A stretch of 64,000 bases of DNA from a virus. A program made the translations under genes and the position numbers. The stretch spans positions 1 through 64,000 of IMG/VR virus record IMGVR_UViG_3300022752_004330; one strand, 5' to 3'. The notes under the pieces were generated by a model that saw nothing but the letters and a program-made list of their open reading frames with translations, was not told the DNA's origin and did no database searches. This document shows, piece after piece, positions 12,946 to 22,377 of this stretch (within the stretch, counting starts at the first letter, position 1; every line of letters begins with the position of its first letter).

Positions 12946-13983
12946 ATGCCTGATATCCTTGACGAAGAACTACTGGCGTTGCAAGAAGGTGGTGGTGGCG
13001 GTGGTGGCGATTGGGGAGGTGAAGGATTTGGTAGTGACGGCGTGGGGGATGCCTCGGGCCTAGATAGCTATGGCGGGAATGATTATATTGACGCTGCTAA
13101 TATTCCAGACGGCAATAGTGTCACAGTAACAGCGTCAAGAGATGATGATCTAGCCGATTTATTTGCCTTAGGTGATGGTGATGATTATTCTACAGGTGAT
13201 GTAACTGGTAGCGATCTTGACCCGCTGTTGGCTGACCTACTTAATCCTTTAGACGTAGATGTAGACCCAGATGCTGTGGTTACAGAAGTCATAAGTGATA
13301 GCATAGCCACCGGTTCCTTGAGCTATGGAGGACTTTTGGTCATACTGCCCTATATTTCTTTTGGCAGTACAGCAGTTATCACAGAATCAGATGGCGTAGT
13401 CAGTGAAAGTCTAGGAACAGATAGTGGTTATCCTGGCACAGGAGGAGTTGTAGGTGAAGGCTATACCACAGTTGAAAATTTTCTACAAACCTATCGAATA
13501 ACTAATAGTGGATTAAACACAGCTTATGTTAGATCTATTACTTTTGACACACCAGATGGTATAAGTCATCTAGCAGATCTTTCAGCATTCAGTGGTGGCT
13601 CAGCTGGGTTTACATCAGAAAGTTTTGCCACAAATACCAGTGTAGCAGCAGGCAGTTCTAAGACTTTTACTGTGGCCTATAATTATCTCTATGGTGGCGT
13701 TGGAGTAAGACAGGGATTTATCACAGTGAGAGGTTCAAGTGGTGTTGAACTAACTATCAGAGTAACCATAGTGATAACAGAAACTGGAATTACCGTAGGC
13801 GGATCTACTATAAGCAGTGGAGGTAGTTCCGGTGGAATTTACATACCTCCTGCTGAAGGTTCAGCAGGCGAAGGAACCGGCACTGAAACCGGCACTGAAA
13901 CCGGCACTGAAACCGGCACTGAGTCAGGTTCAGAAGCTGGCGCCGAAGGTGGCGCCGAAGGTGGCGGTGGAGCAGAAATGTAA
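12946..13983 (+). CDS. Low-complexity virion protein with Ig-like domain and GTET repeats (345 aa)
   Basis: Residues 1-65 are glycine- and acid-rich (a run of Gly then Asp/Gly). Residues about 165-275 hold an Ig-like domain (YRITNSGLNTAYVRSITFDT...AAGSSKTFTVAYNY) related to the 104-aa gene upstream. The last 45 residues are GTET repeats and GAEGG units encoded by 12-bp tandem repeats (13885-13920). Very acidic overall. Likely a surface-exposed fibre or decoration component; no enzyme motif. The ATG has no clear ribosome site. Confidence 0.65.
   Translation: MPDILDEELLALQEGGGGGGGDWGGEGFGSDGVGDASGLDSYGGNDYIDAANIPDGNSVTVTASRDDDLADLFALGDGDDYSTGDVTGSDLDPLLADLLNPLDVDVDPDAVVTEVISDSIATGSLSYGGLLVILPYISFGSTAVITESDGVVSESLGTDSGYPGTGGVVGEGYTTVENFLQTYRITNSGLNTAYVRSITFDTPDGISHLADLSAFSGGSAGFTSESFATNTSVAAGSSKTFTVAYNYLYGGVGVRQGFITVRGSSGVELTIRVTIVITETGITVGGSTISSGGSSGGIYIPPAEGSAGEGTGTETGTETGTETGTESGSEAGAEGGAEGGGGAEM
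13874..13920 (+). repeat. 12-bp coding tandem repeat (GTET)
   Basis: Three perfect copies of GAAACCGGCACT (13885-13920) are preceded by a near-copy lacking one base position. The repeat keeps the reading frame (Gly-Thr-Glu-Thr), so copy number could vary without breaking the protein. Confidence 0.75.
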
Positions 13984-14026
13984 CCAAATCCGTTAAATTT
14001 TCTTTTTTTCTACCATAAGTACGAAC

Positions 14027-15664
14027 ATGAATTTAAAAGAACAAGTTCGTCGCCACCTAGTAAATCACGCTGTGATATTTGGTGATAATATACAGAACAA
14101 GCGTTGGCAATATTTTTTAGATATAAGACAGGCTCTGTTGACTGGAGGAATTTTAGCCAGTGCAGGTGAATTAGTTTGGCAACAAATCAAAAAATACCAA
14201 CCAGATATTCTAGTAGGTCAGGGCATAGGCGCTATGAACTTGTTAGTTGCCACGCAGATTGCCGCAGAGAAACAAAACTACAAGGTCAATACTTTGGTTT
14301 CACGTGAAGCTAGAAAAATGAGGCAGCGTCATAGATTAGTTGAAGGGCCTAGACCCAAGAATGGTGCCAGAGCTATTTTTGTAGATGATTCTATGGTAAT
14401 GGGCACAACTTATACTAAACTACAGGAAAATTTAAAAGAAGAAGGTATCCAAATAGATATCTGTGCGGCTGTTATATTCTATGATTTTTATAGACAATAT
14501 GGTAGTAGACGTTTAGAAATATTAGGATTACCAATAGAGCGTGTTTTTACAAGACATGATCTGGGATTAACCAGAATAGATCCAAAAAATAGACCGATTG
14601 AAAAACAATTAGCATGGAGGAATCTCAGTTATGCACAATGGGCCGAAAAGAAATATGTACAATGTCCTCCTATTATACATAATGAATTTGTATTATTTGC
14701 CACTGATAACCATGAGGTATTTTGCCATAGGTTAAATGATGGAGAGCTAATTTGGTCCTGGCAAGGATCTAACCCAACCATGGAAAAAGGCATAGGCAGT
14801 CAACTTGTCATAGCTAATAATAGAGTATACTTTTCAAGCTATGACGGAAATAGTTATTGTTTAGATTTAAGCACAGGTGTAGAAATTTGGGCAATGAGAT
14901 TAGATATGTTTTTACATAGTACTCCCTATGTTAATACTAAGGCAGGAGAATTATATCTAGGAACAGAAGGCGGGCTACAATATACAAGAGGTGATATAGT
15001 CTGTCAAGACATGGAAACTGGTTTAGTTAAGTGGAGATTTCCTACTCGGCATGTTATTCCGGCCAGTCCATTTCTCTTTAATGATCAAGTTATCTGTTGC
15101 AGCAATGATGGGTTTATCTATAGTATAACACAGGGCAGATTAAATTGGTCAAAGTTCATTGGAGTGAGCAAAGGTAGACCGGCTAGTTATAATAATAAAT
15201 TATTTGTGGTCACGGAAGAAGGTAGACTACTAGCAATGGACACTTTTGGAAATATTTTATGGGAACGTTGTTGTGGGATAAAAACCATTCATCAATTTCT
15301 TCAGATCCATTCTAGCGGATTAATCTACGTAGGAAACCAAGAAGGATCAGTTATAGCATTTGATAGTCTAGGTAACCAAATATGGATCAGAGTAATTAGA
15401 GGCCCTGCTTGGTTTAATTTAAAATTATATAACGATGAACTGGCTGTGATTGCGCAGAATGGTTATGCTGTGATACTTGATGCTTTGACAGGTTACAAAC
15501 AAGAACAAAGTTGGTTAAAATATCCGGTACAAAGCCCACCTGATTTTAATGAAGATTACTTTATAGTTCATAGTGCAGATAGAGGGCTATTTGTTTATCT
15601 TAGACAAACATATGACGTGCCTAGCCCCCAGGCAAATTTAGATTATGTAAATTATGCCAATTAA
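14027..15664 (+). CDS. Phosphoribosyltransferase fused to a PQQ/WD-like beta-propeller (545 aa)
   Basis: Residues 1-200 are a type I phosphoribosyltransferase: a GQGIGAMNLLVATQ substrate loop near residue 65 and the PRPP loop AIFVDDSMVMGTTYT near residue 115. Residues about 215-530 contain six or seven repeats of the form V(L/I)FATDNHEVFCHRL-NDGELIW, typical of PQQ-type beta-propeller blades (W at blade ends, DGxxYxL repeats). I know of no standard protein with this order. Possible roles are nucleotide or base modification with the propeller as binding platform. It sits among virion genes with no signal peptide. Domain calls are firm, function open. Confidence 0.75.
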   Translation: MNLKEQVRRHLVNHAVIFGDNIQNKRWQYFLDIRQALLTGGILASAGELVWQQIKKYQPDILVGQGIGAMNLLVATQIAAEKQNYKVNTLVSREARKMRQRHRLVEGPRPKNGARAIFVDDSMVMGTTYTKLQENLKEEGIQIDICAAVIFYDFYRQYGSRRLEILGLPIERVFTRHDLGLTRIDPKNRPIEKQLAWRNLSYAQWAEKKYVQCPPIIHNEFVLFATDNHEVFCHRLNDGELIWSWQGSNPTMEKGIGSQLVIANNRVYFSSYDGNSYCLDLSTGVEIWAMRLDMFLHSTPYVNTKAGELYLGTEGGLQYTRGDIVCQDMETGLVKWRFPTRHVIPASPFLFNDQVICCSNDGFIYSITQGRLNWSKFIGVSKGRPASYNNKLFVVTEEGRLLAMDTFGNILWERCCGIKTIHQFLQIHSSGLIYVGNQEGSVIAFDSLGNQIWIRVIRGPAWFNLKLYNDELAVIAQNGYAVILDALTGYKQEQSWLKYPVQSPPDFNEDYFIVHSADRGLFVYLRQTYDVPSPQANLDYVNYAN

Positions 15665-15682
15665 GCTAGCAAAGGAAAAAAT

Positions 15683-16318
15683 ATGTATTATCTTGTATTA
15701 GATTGTTCTTGCAACAGAGTAATATATTTCACAGATACTAGTGCTGTGAGATTAACCCTCAACCAACATGTATACCTCAGAGAGTGGGATGCTGATCTTC
15801 CTGTGGGCATGAGTATAAAGAACTGTTGGGATTGGAAATTAATTGGTAACAAATTAATCTTAGATCAAGGATTAAACAAAAATATCAAGAAAAGTCTAAT
15901 CGAGCAAAATAAAGAAAAAATGCTTAAATTCTTAACTGAACGAGTTAATCATTTACGAAAACCCTTTTTGCCAACCTGTAGCGAAGGATATTATTTAAGA
16001 TCCATTAAATTAAAAGAAGCTATTAATGGTGGAGGACCTTTATTAGAAATCATAGCTAAAAATAAAAGTTATGAGTTAACGACAGAAATAAATGAAGTGC
16101 TTGCGGCAAATAAAAGATACAAGTACATCATGCTAAAAACAGAAATATTTCGAGAATTATATAAAGAAAAAATTCATTTGGCGCAGACTAACGAAGAAGT
16201 TTATAAAATTAGAGACGAAATTGCAGAATTTGTCATAGATTCTAAACGACTTCAAGAAGTAATGGGTGATGTCATGCAATTAGTCAAGGTTCCAAATATA
16301 GATAGTGATAGTAAATAG
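15683..16318 (+). CDS. Hypothetical virion-region protein, tail-fibre-assembly-like (211 aa)
   Basis: The first 70 residues are beta-like (MYYLVLDCSCNRVIYFTD...YLREWDADLPVGM); the rest is long, charged and helical with coiled-coil character (LIEQNKEKMLKFLTERVNHLRK...). It has an AAAGGAAA ribosome site. The size and the beta-then-helix plan resemble tail-fibre chaperone or attachment proteins, but no signature is recognised. Confidence 0.55.
   Translation: MYYLVLDCSCNRVIYFTDTSAVRLTLNQHVYLREWDADLPVGMSIKNCWDWKLIGNKLILDQGLNKNIKKSLIEQNKEKMLKFLTERVNHLRKPFLPTCSEGYYLRSIKLKEAINGGGPLLEIIAKNKSYELTTEINEVLAANKRYKYIMLKTEIFRELYKEKIHLAQTNEEVYKIRDEIAEFVIDSKRLQEVMGDVMQLVKVPNIDSDSK
16312..16317 (+). promoter_or_regulatory. 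T4-late-like TAAATA element
   Basis: TAAATA overlaps the stop codon of the 211-aa gene and ends 9 nt before ATG 16327, which lacks a ribosome site. Confidence 0.35.
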
Positions 16319-16326
16319 TATATACC

Positions 16327-17820
16327 ATGCCTACAATTAATGTTATCATTACTTCTACTATGGGATTTGTTAAATCTACCAATGCTATAGTAAGTCCCAA
16401 TGTACTAGTTGGTAGTCTATTGAATTTCCAAGGTCAGAGCACTTCAACTATAGGTGAACCTCAAACCAAGGTACTTTCAATTGAATCAGAAACTTCAGGG
16501 TATCCTATTCCTGTTTTTAATTGTTACCCAGGGCAAGATAGCGACAGCCAAAAGATATTATTTAAAAACTCAGGTACCACCAGCTTGGTTGTCACCAGCG
16601 TTTTATTCAGCAGTGAAGGTGCTACACCAAAAATTGAATATGGCCCAGGCTGGGGAGCTGTGGGTACGACAATTTCTCCAGGAACTAACAAATATTTTAA
16701 TCTCAGATATAATGGCGGTGGTTCATTTGGTAATTTTATAAATTTTATCACAGTTAATAGTGATAATGATCAAGGTTCGATTAAAATACCTACAAGACAA
16801 AATATAAGCTATGGATTTAATTGGGTAAGCACTCCTAGCAATTATAATGAGACAATTACAGAGATAGGAAAAAGTATAGAAACTACTTTCTTGATTAATC
16901 CAGATAGTAGGAGCACGGCAAATGGTGACATCATTACACAGCTATCAGCCACGAGTACTCATTCTGGCGGCTGGAAAATTTTAGATACTGGTATATTGAA
17001 TGGTGTAGGCCATGTTAAAGTAAGATTTGATGCTGACTATGTGGCCAACACCAATATCTATAGTCAAAGCCTTGTGGTCACAGTAAATGGTATCACCAAG
17101 AATATAACAAATTATGCAACTGTTATAGTTAGTACTGGTTCATACAGGCATTTTATAGATTGGCTTAGTCCAATAAGCACACATAATTCTGTGGTCGGAA
17201 TTAGCTACGATTTAGTTGATGCCAAGAGAATTTTAACCATAGGAGTAGGTATGGGCGGTGATGGTACTCCACAGTACGATCAGGGTGGGTCTCTTTTATT
17301 AGATATGAAAAATTTAGGTATAGGTGCTGCTTCGCAAGATGCACCTTTTGCTCATTGGGCAGAAGTGTATCAGTTTTATAACCTAGGAACAGGCACAGCA
17401 CGTACCATGGTATCTGGGTTGAAAAACTTAGATGGTGAATATTATTATAAAGTTAAGACCAGTGATTATTATAATTATGGGGATTATTTTGGTAATGGTA
17501 CTGCAAGAGGTTCTATGTTTACTGTGTACGATGACGGCACAGGTAATCTCAGTATTTCATTAAATGGGATACGCGAATATAGCACAGACGCAAATTTTAA
17601 TATGACTCTAGATAATCTCAGCAGATCATTTCACTATTATAGCCAAACTGACACAGGAACAAGATTTAACAATCTTCCGCAATATCCTATAGATTCTTCT
17701 CCTAGCACTGGTACGGTAAAAACTCCAATTACAGAAACTCGTACAAGAATATTTAGAGGGTTCAGCGGCATTGGGAACACATGGACCACAGTTACCAGTA
17801 TTGTTTCAATACCAAATTAA
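16327..17820 (+). CDS. Virion protein with Ig-like domain (497 aa)
   Basis: A beta-rich protein without signal peptide. Residues about 75-155 (ILFKNSGTTSLVVTSVLF...SPGTNKYFNLRYNGGG) form the Ig-like domain shared with the 12626 and 12946 genes. The remainder is Gly/Ser/Thr/Tyr-rich with many short strands, as in fibre tips. It is the last of the left virion block; immediately after it the base composition becomes markedly AT-rich. Confidence 0.6.
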   Translation: MPTINVIITSTMGFVKSTNAIVSPNVLVGSLLNFQGQSTSTIGEPQTKVLSIESETSGYPIPVFNCYPGQDSDSQKILFKNSGTTSLVVTSVLFSSEGATPKIEYGPGWGAVGTTISPGTNKYFNLRYNGGGSFGNFINFITVNSDNDQGSIKIPTRQNISYGFNWVSTPSNYNETITEIGKSIETTFLINPDSRSTANGDIITQLSATSTHSGGWKILDTGILNGVGHVKVRFDADYVANTNIYSQSLVVTVNGITKNITNYATVIVSTGSYRHFIDWLSPISTHNSVVGISYDLVDAKRILTIGVGMGGDGTPQYDQGGSLLLDMKNLGIGAASQDAPFAHWAEVYQFYNLGTGTARTMVSGLKNLDGEYYYKVKTSDYYNYGDYFGNGTARGSMFTVYDDGTGNLSISLNGIREYSTDANFNMTLDNLSRSFHYYSQTDTGTRFNNLPQYPIDSSPSTGTVKTPITETRTRIFRGFSGIGNTWTTVTSIVSIPN

Positions 17821-17853
17821 CCTAGGTAGGTATTCTGTAAAACTAATTACTAG

Positions 17854-19092
17854 ATGCTAATTAGTGTACCTTTACTTGATTCTGAAATAGTTAGAAATAT
17901 TAGATATGATGGGAATTCCGCATCGTATGACTCTCAGCTCAGATTATCCGGAGATGCTGAGCATGAATTAATGGTGTTTAATCCATGGGTAGATGATTCT
18001 AAACCTTTATATTTTTTATTCACTATAGATAACAACTTTGTTAGTTTTAATCATACGCTTATAGAAGGATACGGAAAAAAATGTATTGTCTGGAATTATA
18101 AGGGACAATGGTTAGCAAAATATTTTCCTAGAGGATGGATTCCTAAGCATAGATACAAAGATTTATCCATTTTACTTCCTAAGGGACAATGGATTAAAAA
18201 TCCAGATCTTAATTTAGAATTAAATTTTAATAATAGCGGGTTTAAAAAATATCAGCCTGATCCTTTTGAATGCCGCTGCGAGCTAATTTGGTATCTGGAT
18301 CCTCGATATTCATCAGGACCTGATAAAATCTGGGCATTCAAATATAAGCCTAAAAGTTCACTAGCCTATGAATCTAGAGATATGGGGTTAGTTAGTCCTG
18401 ACCTGCCAAAACAAAAAGATGTAATTTTTATAAGCTATAACGAATTAAATGCGGAAGAAAATTGGCGCAGGCTTATTGAAAAGTATCCTAAAGCCAAAAG
18501 GGTACATGGAATAGAAGGAATATTTGAAGCTCATAAAGTAGCAGCCATGATCTCATCTACAGAAATGTTTTATGTGGTAGATGGTGATGCATGGATAGTA
18601 GATGAATTCAAGTTTAATTTTCAATTAGACTTATATGATAGAGATTGTACTTATGTCTGGGCAAGTATAAATCCTTTGAATAATCTTATATATGGCTATG
18701 GTGGAGTAAAATTATTTAACAAGTATAATTTGTTAAAAATGAAAAAATGGAACAGTTTAGATCTTACATTAAGCGTGAGCAAAAATTATAAATTTATAGA
18801 AGAAGTAAGTAATATTACCAAATTTAATACAGATAATTTTACAATTTGGAAGAGTGTTTTTAGAGAAACTGTCAAATTGGCCAAAATTAACAAATATGGA
18901 TTAATTGAATCCTGGAACAAAGCTAAAAATAAGACAGCCCGGCATGCTCAAGAGGCCGCTTTACAATTTTTTCAAAAAAATAAAAACTTAAAAAGAGAAC
19001 TATTGAAAATTAACGATGCTGTTTTTTTACAAAAATTTTACGAACAAAATATTGAAGAATTAAAAAATTTCAGTAAGGGTTCTATTTTTTAA
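17854..19092 (+). CDS. Probable glycosyltransferase of phage type (412 aa)
   Basis: The central part (residues about 185-260) reads KQKDVIFISYNELNAEENWRRL...AKRVHGIEGIFEAHKVAA...FYVVDGDAWIVDEF. This is the nucleotide-sugar fold with a DxD-like DGDAW metal motif that I associate with glycosyltransferase-like proteins of large marine phages. The N-terminal 180 residues are beta-rich and unassigned. It opens the AT-rich cluster and converges on the 19060 gene, overlapping it tail-to-tail by 33 nt. Substrate unknown. Confidence 0.6.
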   Translation: MLISVPLLDSEIVRNIRYDGNSASYDSQLRLSGDAEHELMVFNPWVDDSKPLYFLFTIDNNFVSFNHTLIEGYGKKCIVWNYKGQWLAKYFPRGWIPKHRYKDLSILLPKGQWIKNPDLNLELNFNNSGFKKYQPDPFECRCELIWYLDPRYSSGPDKIWAFKYKPKSSLAYESRDMGLVSPDLPKQKDVIFISYNELNAEENWRRLIEKYPKAKRVHGIEGIFEAHKVAAMISSTEMFYVVDGDAWIVDEFKFNFQLDLYDRDCTYVWASINPLNNLIYGYGGVKLFNKYNLLKMKKWNSLDLTLSVSKNYKFIEEVSNITKFNTDNFTIWKSVFRETVKLAKINKYGLIESWNKAKNKTARHAQEAALQFFQKNKNLKRELLKINDAVFLQKFYEQNIEELKNFSKGSIF

Positions 19093-19746
19093 CCAAATAT
19101 CGTAAGTACCAAAATCTAAAAAATTTCGGACCATGGAGGTTTTAAAATATTCACCTTGATAGATCATATATTGAATTATGTGACTTAGATATATTTCTGC
19201 ACCATTGCTGACAAAATTTTCAAAATAGTAACAATACTTTAGAGAAGATTCAAATTTATAACCACCCACACAAAAGTAATCAGAAATAATTTCTTTCTCT
19301 ACTATTTTTTCTACTTGGTTATTTTTATTGGTCCTTAAATAACTATATTCTTTTTCCCTCAGGTTAGAATGTTTTTGTAGTTGTGAAATATATACTAGAT
19401 TTCCTTGTTCATAATTTGAATTAAAAAAATTGTCACAATCCTTGACCAATATTTCATCTTCTATTCTTGACCTCTTTATTATTTCAAAAACAGTCTCTGC
19501 AGGTCCTCGGGTAAGATTAGGTAAAAAGACAATGTTAATATTATCATCTTTCTTTTGTAAAATTTTTGATACATTAAATTTTTCTTCGTGTGCCTGTAGT
19601 ATTCCGACTGTTACCTTGTATTTTTTTAAATAAGGCTGAACTGATCTATATAACATAATATGTCCATTAGAATCTTCCAATAAAAACTTAGGTTCAAGTG
19701 TAGGAAATCTGCTTGACAATCCGGCAGCCGGAACAATTATGTGCAT
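19060..19746 (-). CDS. Sugar nucleotidyltransferase-like protein (228 aa)
   Basis: It begins IIVPAAGLSSRFPTLEPKFLL, the GxxSR...PK signature of NDP-sugar pyrophosphorylases. The metal-site Asp pair appears as LVKDCDNFF near residue 107, and VGGYKFES fits the later product-binding strand. The usual family members are 230-300 aa, so this is a compact but complete domain. It is the only leftward gene inside the cluster. It probably activates a sugar (or similar) phosphate with NTP. Confidence 0.75.
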   Translation of the reverse strand: MHIIVPAAGLSSRFPTLEPKFLLEDSNGHIMLYRSVQPYLKKYKVTVGILQAHEEKFNVSKILQKKDDNINIVFLPNLTRGPAETVFEIIKRSRIEDEILVKDCDNFFNSNYEQGNLVYISQLQKHSNLREKEYSYLRTNKNNQVEKIVEKEIISDYFCVGGYKFESSLKYCYYFENFVSNGAEIYLSHIIQYMIYQGEYFKTSMVRNFLDFGTYDIWLKNRTLTEIF

Positions 19747-19835
19747 GATTAATCCTTAATAATTTATTTAATTATAAATTATTCAGTTTTATAAAACTTT
19801 GAATGAGCTAGACATAATTATTAAAAAAATATACT

Positions 19836-21152
19836 ATGAAATCTTTACAAGAACTTACTAAAAACTCTAGTTTTTGCGTGATTCCATTTATCAGTCTAAT
19901 GGTGAATACCGACACTTATATTAGGTACTGTTGTTTGACCAAAGGACTTGAAGGTAGGATTAAAAACAGTCAAGGAAATTATATCAGTTGTAAGGATAAT
20001 TTTAAAGAACAGGCATGGAATTCAGGGCATCTTAGAGCTATAAGGATTTCCATGCTTAACGATAGTAAAGTAACAGGTTGCCAATCCTGCTATCTGCAAG
20101 AACAAAGCGGCAGACAGAGCAACAGGCAATTGAGTAATAATGAATGGATTAACAGGTTGGGCAGTGACCAAATTATGAAACTTGTTGAACAAGCTGCTAA
20201 ATCGGGTTTTGTTGTTGACGATCCTGTTTACCTTGATTTAAGATTAGGAAACCTATGCAATTTAAAATGCAGAATGTGTAATCCTTGGAACAGTAGTCAA
20301 ATCGCAAAAGAACATGTTGAATTAATAGAAAAAGACCAAGACTATGCAGATACATGGAATAAAAGTTTTAGTAAGTTTTCTATAAAATTTATGGATAACC
20401 AACCATGGTTTCAAAGTGATATTTTTTGGAATCAAGTTATTGAATTAATTCCAAGTTTGCAAAAGGTTTACTTAACAGGAGGTGAGCCTACTTTAATTGA
20501 GCAAAATTTTACCTTCATGCAAAGTTGTATAGATCAAGGTAGAAATGATATTCAATTATTTTTTAATACTAATTGCACTAATATCAATAAAAAGTTTTTA
20601 GAATTAATAAGACAATTTTTTAATTGTTCTGTAAATGCGAGTATAGATGGATTCGGAGAAGTAAACGATTATATTAGGTTTCCGAGTAAATGGGCTAGGT
20701 TAGAAAATAATATAGAACAAATGGCTCGTATGCCTAACATAACATTAGGGATTACTCCTACTGTACAAGTTTATAATATTCTAAATTTAGTAGAAATACT
20801 CAATTGGGTTGACAGGTTAAATGCAAAATATAAAAAGAATATATTTGTAGATTTTTTAATTAATACTCACCCATCTCATTTAGCAATAACAATTTTACCA
20901 GATAATATAAAACAACAAGCTCTGGATATGCTAGAACATTATCGAGATAATGTGATGTCTAAAAATGCACATGGTCTAACGCAAAATAGTTTAAACGGAG
21001 TTATTGGTATGTTGAAGTTAAATCCTCCTGATGATTTAGAGGAACAAGTAAAAAGATTAAGAATTTACACAAAATCATTAGACAAAGAAAGAAAACAAGA
21101 TTTTACTGTGTTAGGACCAGAACTAGCTGAGTTTATAAATGGAAAAGAGTAA
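19836..21152 (+). CDS. Twitch-domain radical SAM protein (438 aa)
   Basis: LRLGNLCNLKCRMCNPW near residue 145 gives CxxxCxxC, the [4Fe-4S]/SAM site, followed by YLTGGEPTLIE (the GGE SAM-binding motif). Ahead of it, residues about 10-110 carry the cysteine-rich twitch/SPASM-like segment (SFCVIPFISLMVNTD, YCCL, CQSCY), an N-terminal arrangement known from phage and marine-bacterial radical SAM proteins. The substrate is unknown; SPASM/twitch enzymes usually modify peptides or sugar-linked substrates. It overlaps the next, paralogous gene by 14 nt. Confidence 0.85.
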   Translation: MKSLQELTKNSSFCVIPFISLMVNTDTYIRYCCLTKGLEGRIKNSQGNYISCKDNFKEQAWNSGHLRAIRISMLNDSKVTGCQSCYLQEQSGRQSNRQLSNNEWINRLGSDQIMKLVEQAAKSGFVVDDPVYLDLRLGNLCNLKCRMCNPWNSSQIAKEHVELIEKDQDYADTWNKSFSKFSIKFMDNQPWFQSDIFWNQVIELIPSLQKVYLTGGEPTLIEQNFTFMQSCIDQGRNDIQLFFNTNCTNINKKFLELIRQFFNCSVNASIDGFGEVNDYIRFPSKWARLENNIEQMARMPNITLGITPTVQVYNILNLVEILNWVDRLNAKYKKNIFVDFLINTHPSHLAITILPDNIKQQALDMLEHYRDNVMSKNAHGLTQNSLNGVIGMLKLNPPDDLEEQVKRLRIYTKSLDKERKQDFTVLGPELAEFINGKE

Positions 21153-22377
21153 AACATTTTGTATACTACCTTGGATTCATGCAGCTACCTATACAGATGG
21201 CAGTGTATTATTATGTTGTGTGGCCAATAGTAGCAATCTTAATTTGAATAAAGTTAATTGGCAAACAGCCTGGAATAGTGATTATTTTAAAAGAGCTAGG
21301 CTTACCATGCTTGAAGGAAATGAATTTCCTGATTGCTCAAATTGTTATAATAATGAAAAAAGCGGGGTAAAAAGCCATAGGCAGATTCAAAATTTCTTAT
21401 GGAGTAAAAAACTCGGCATTGAATACATAGATGATATTGTTTCAAAAACAGAGAGCGACGGAAAGGTTAACAATAATATAATTGCGCTGGATTTGAGATT
21501 AGGTAATACCTGTAACTTGCAATGTGTTATGTGTAGACCTACTGATAGCAGCAAGTGGTTGAAAGATGCGGAAACTTTATCTAATGAATTAACCACAGAA
21601 GCTAAGTGGGATTGGAAATGGAAAATTGAAAACTTTACCATTGAAAACTTTGAATGGTATAAAGATCCTGCTTTCTGGGAAGATTTTTACCTTCGTGCCC
21701 ATGACATAAAACATATTGTCATAGGTGGCGGAGAACCTATGTTATTGAAAGAGCATAAAGAATTATTAGTACAATTAGTTAACAGAGGATTGAGTAAAAA
21801 TATTGAGTTGAGATATCATACTAACGGTACTATATATAGTCAGGAAATAGTAAACCTTTGGACTAAATTTAAATTAGTTGAAGTTATGATTAGTCTGGAC
21901 GGTCATAAAGAAGTTAATGACTATATAAGATATCCTTCAAATTGGGAATTGCTTGAAAAAAATTTAGATTTATATGATCAGACGGAATCTATGATAGACA
22001 TCAAGATTCTGTGTACCGTGCAAGCATTAAATTTATATTATCTACCAGACTTCGCAGATTGGTTGTTATCTAAAAACTACAAAAAAATAGGTAGAACTGC
22101 GCATGATGGGTTATTTCATACTGGGGTTCTGCATTGGCCTAGATATCTCAGTGTAAAGGTTTTACCAAAAAAACTAAAAGATAAGATTACGAAAAAAATA
22201 TTGAATTATTCTTCTAAAAATAAAAATAATAAAACCATACAAAATTTCAATCACCTGATTACATTAATGAATAGTGAAGACCATAGTGTCATGTTTGTTC
22301 AAATGAAGGAATATTTACAAAAACTAGACAATCTTCACGGAACGGATTATAGAAAATTAGGAGATTTTTTCCTATGA
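21139..22377 (+). CDS. Second twitch-domain radical SAM protein (412 aa)
   Basis: A paralogue of the preceding gene with the same order: KTFCILPWIHAATYTDGS and CCVANS, then CSNCYNNEKSG, then LRLGNTCNLQCVMCRPTDSS near residue 120 (CxxxCxxC) and VIGGGEPMLL (GGE). The two proteins have clearly diverged, so they may act in sequence or as a heterodimer. It overlaps the next gene by ATGA, indicating one operon. Both genes are AT-rich like the rest of the cluster. Confidence 0.85.
   Translation: MEKSKTFCILPWIHAATYTDGSVLLCCVANSSNLNLNKVNWQTAWNSDYFKRARLTMLEGNEFPDCSNCYNNEKSGVKSHRQIQNFLWSKKLGIEYIDDIVSKTESDGKVNNNIIALDLRLGNTCNLQCVMCRPTDSSKWLKDAETLSNELTTEAKWDWKWKIENFTIENFEWYKDPAFWEDFYLRAHDIKHIVIGGGEPMLLKEHKELLVQLVNRGLSKNIELRYHTNGTIYSQEIVNLWTKFKLVEVMISLDGHKEVNDYIRYPSNWELLEKNLDLYDQTESMIDIKILCTVQALNLYYLPDFADWLLSKNYKKIGRTAHDGLFHTGVLHWPRYLSVKVLPKKLKDKITKKILNYSSKNKNNKTIQNFNHLITLMNSEDHSVMFVQMKEYLQKLDNLHGTDYRKLGDFFL

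Noticed and set aside
19060-19092. Tail-to-tail overlap as a frameshift or misassembly
   Set aside because: Both proteins end naturally and the 33-nt convergent overlap recurs in kind at 7390, 33070 and 53398, so it reflects tight packing.
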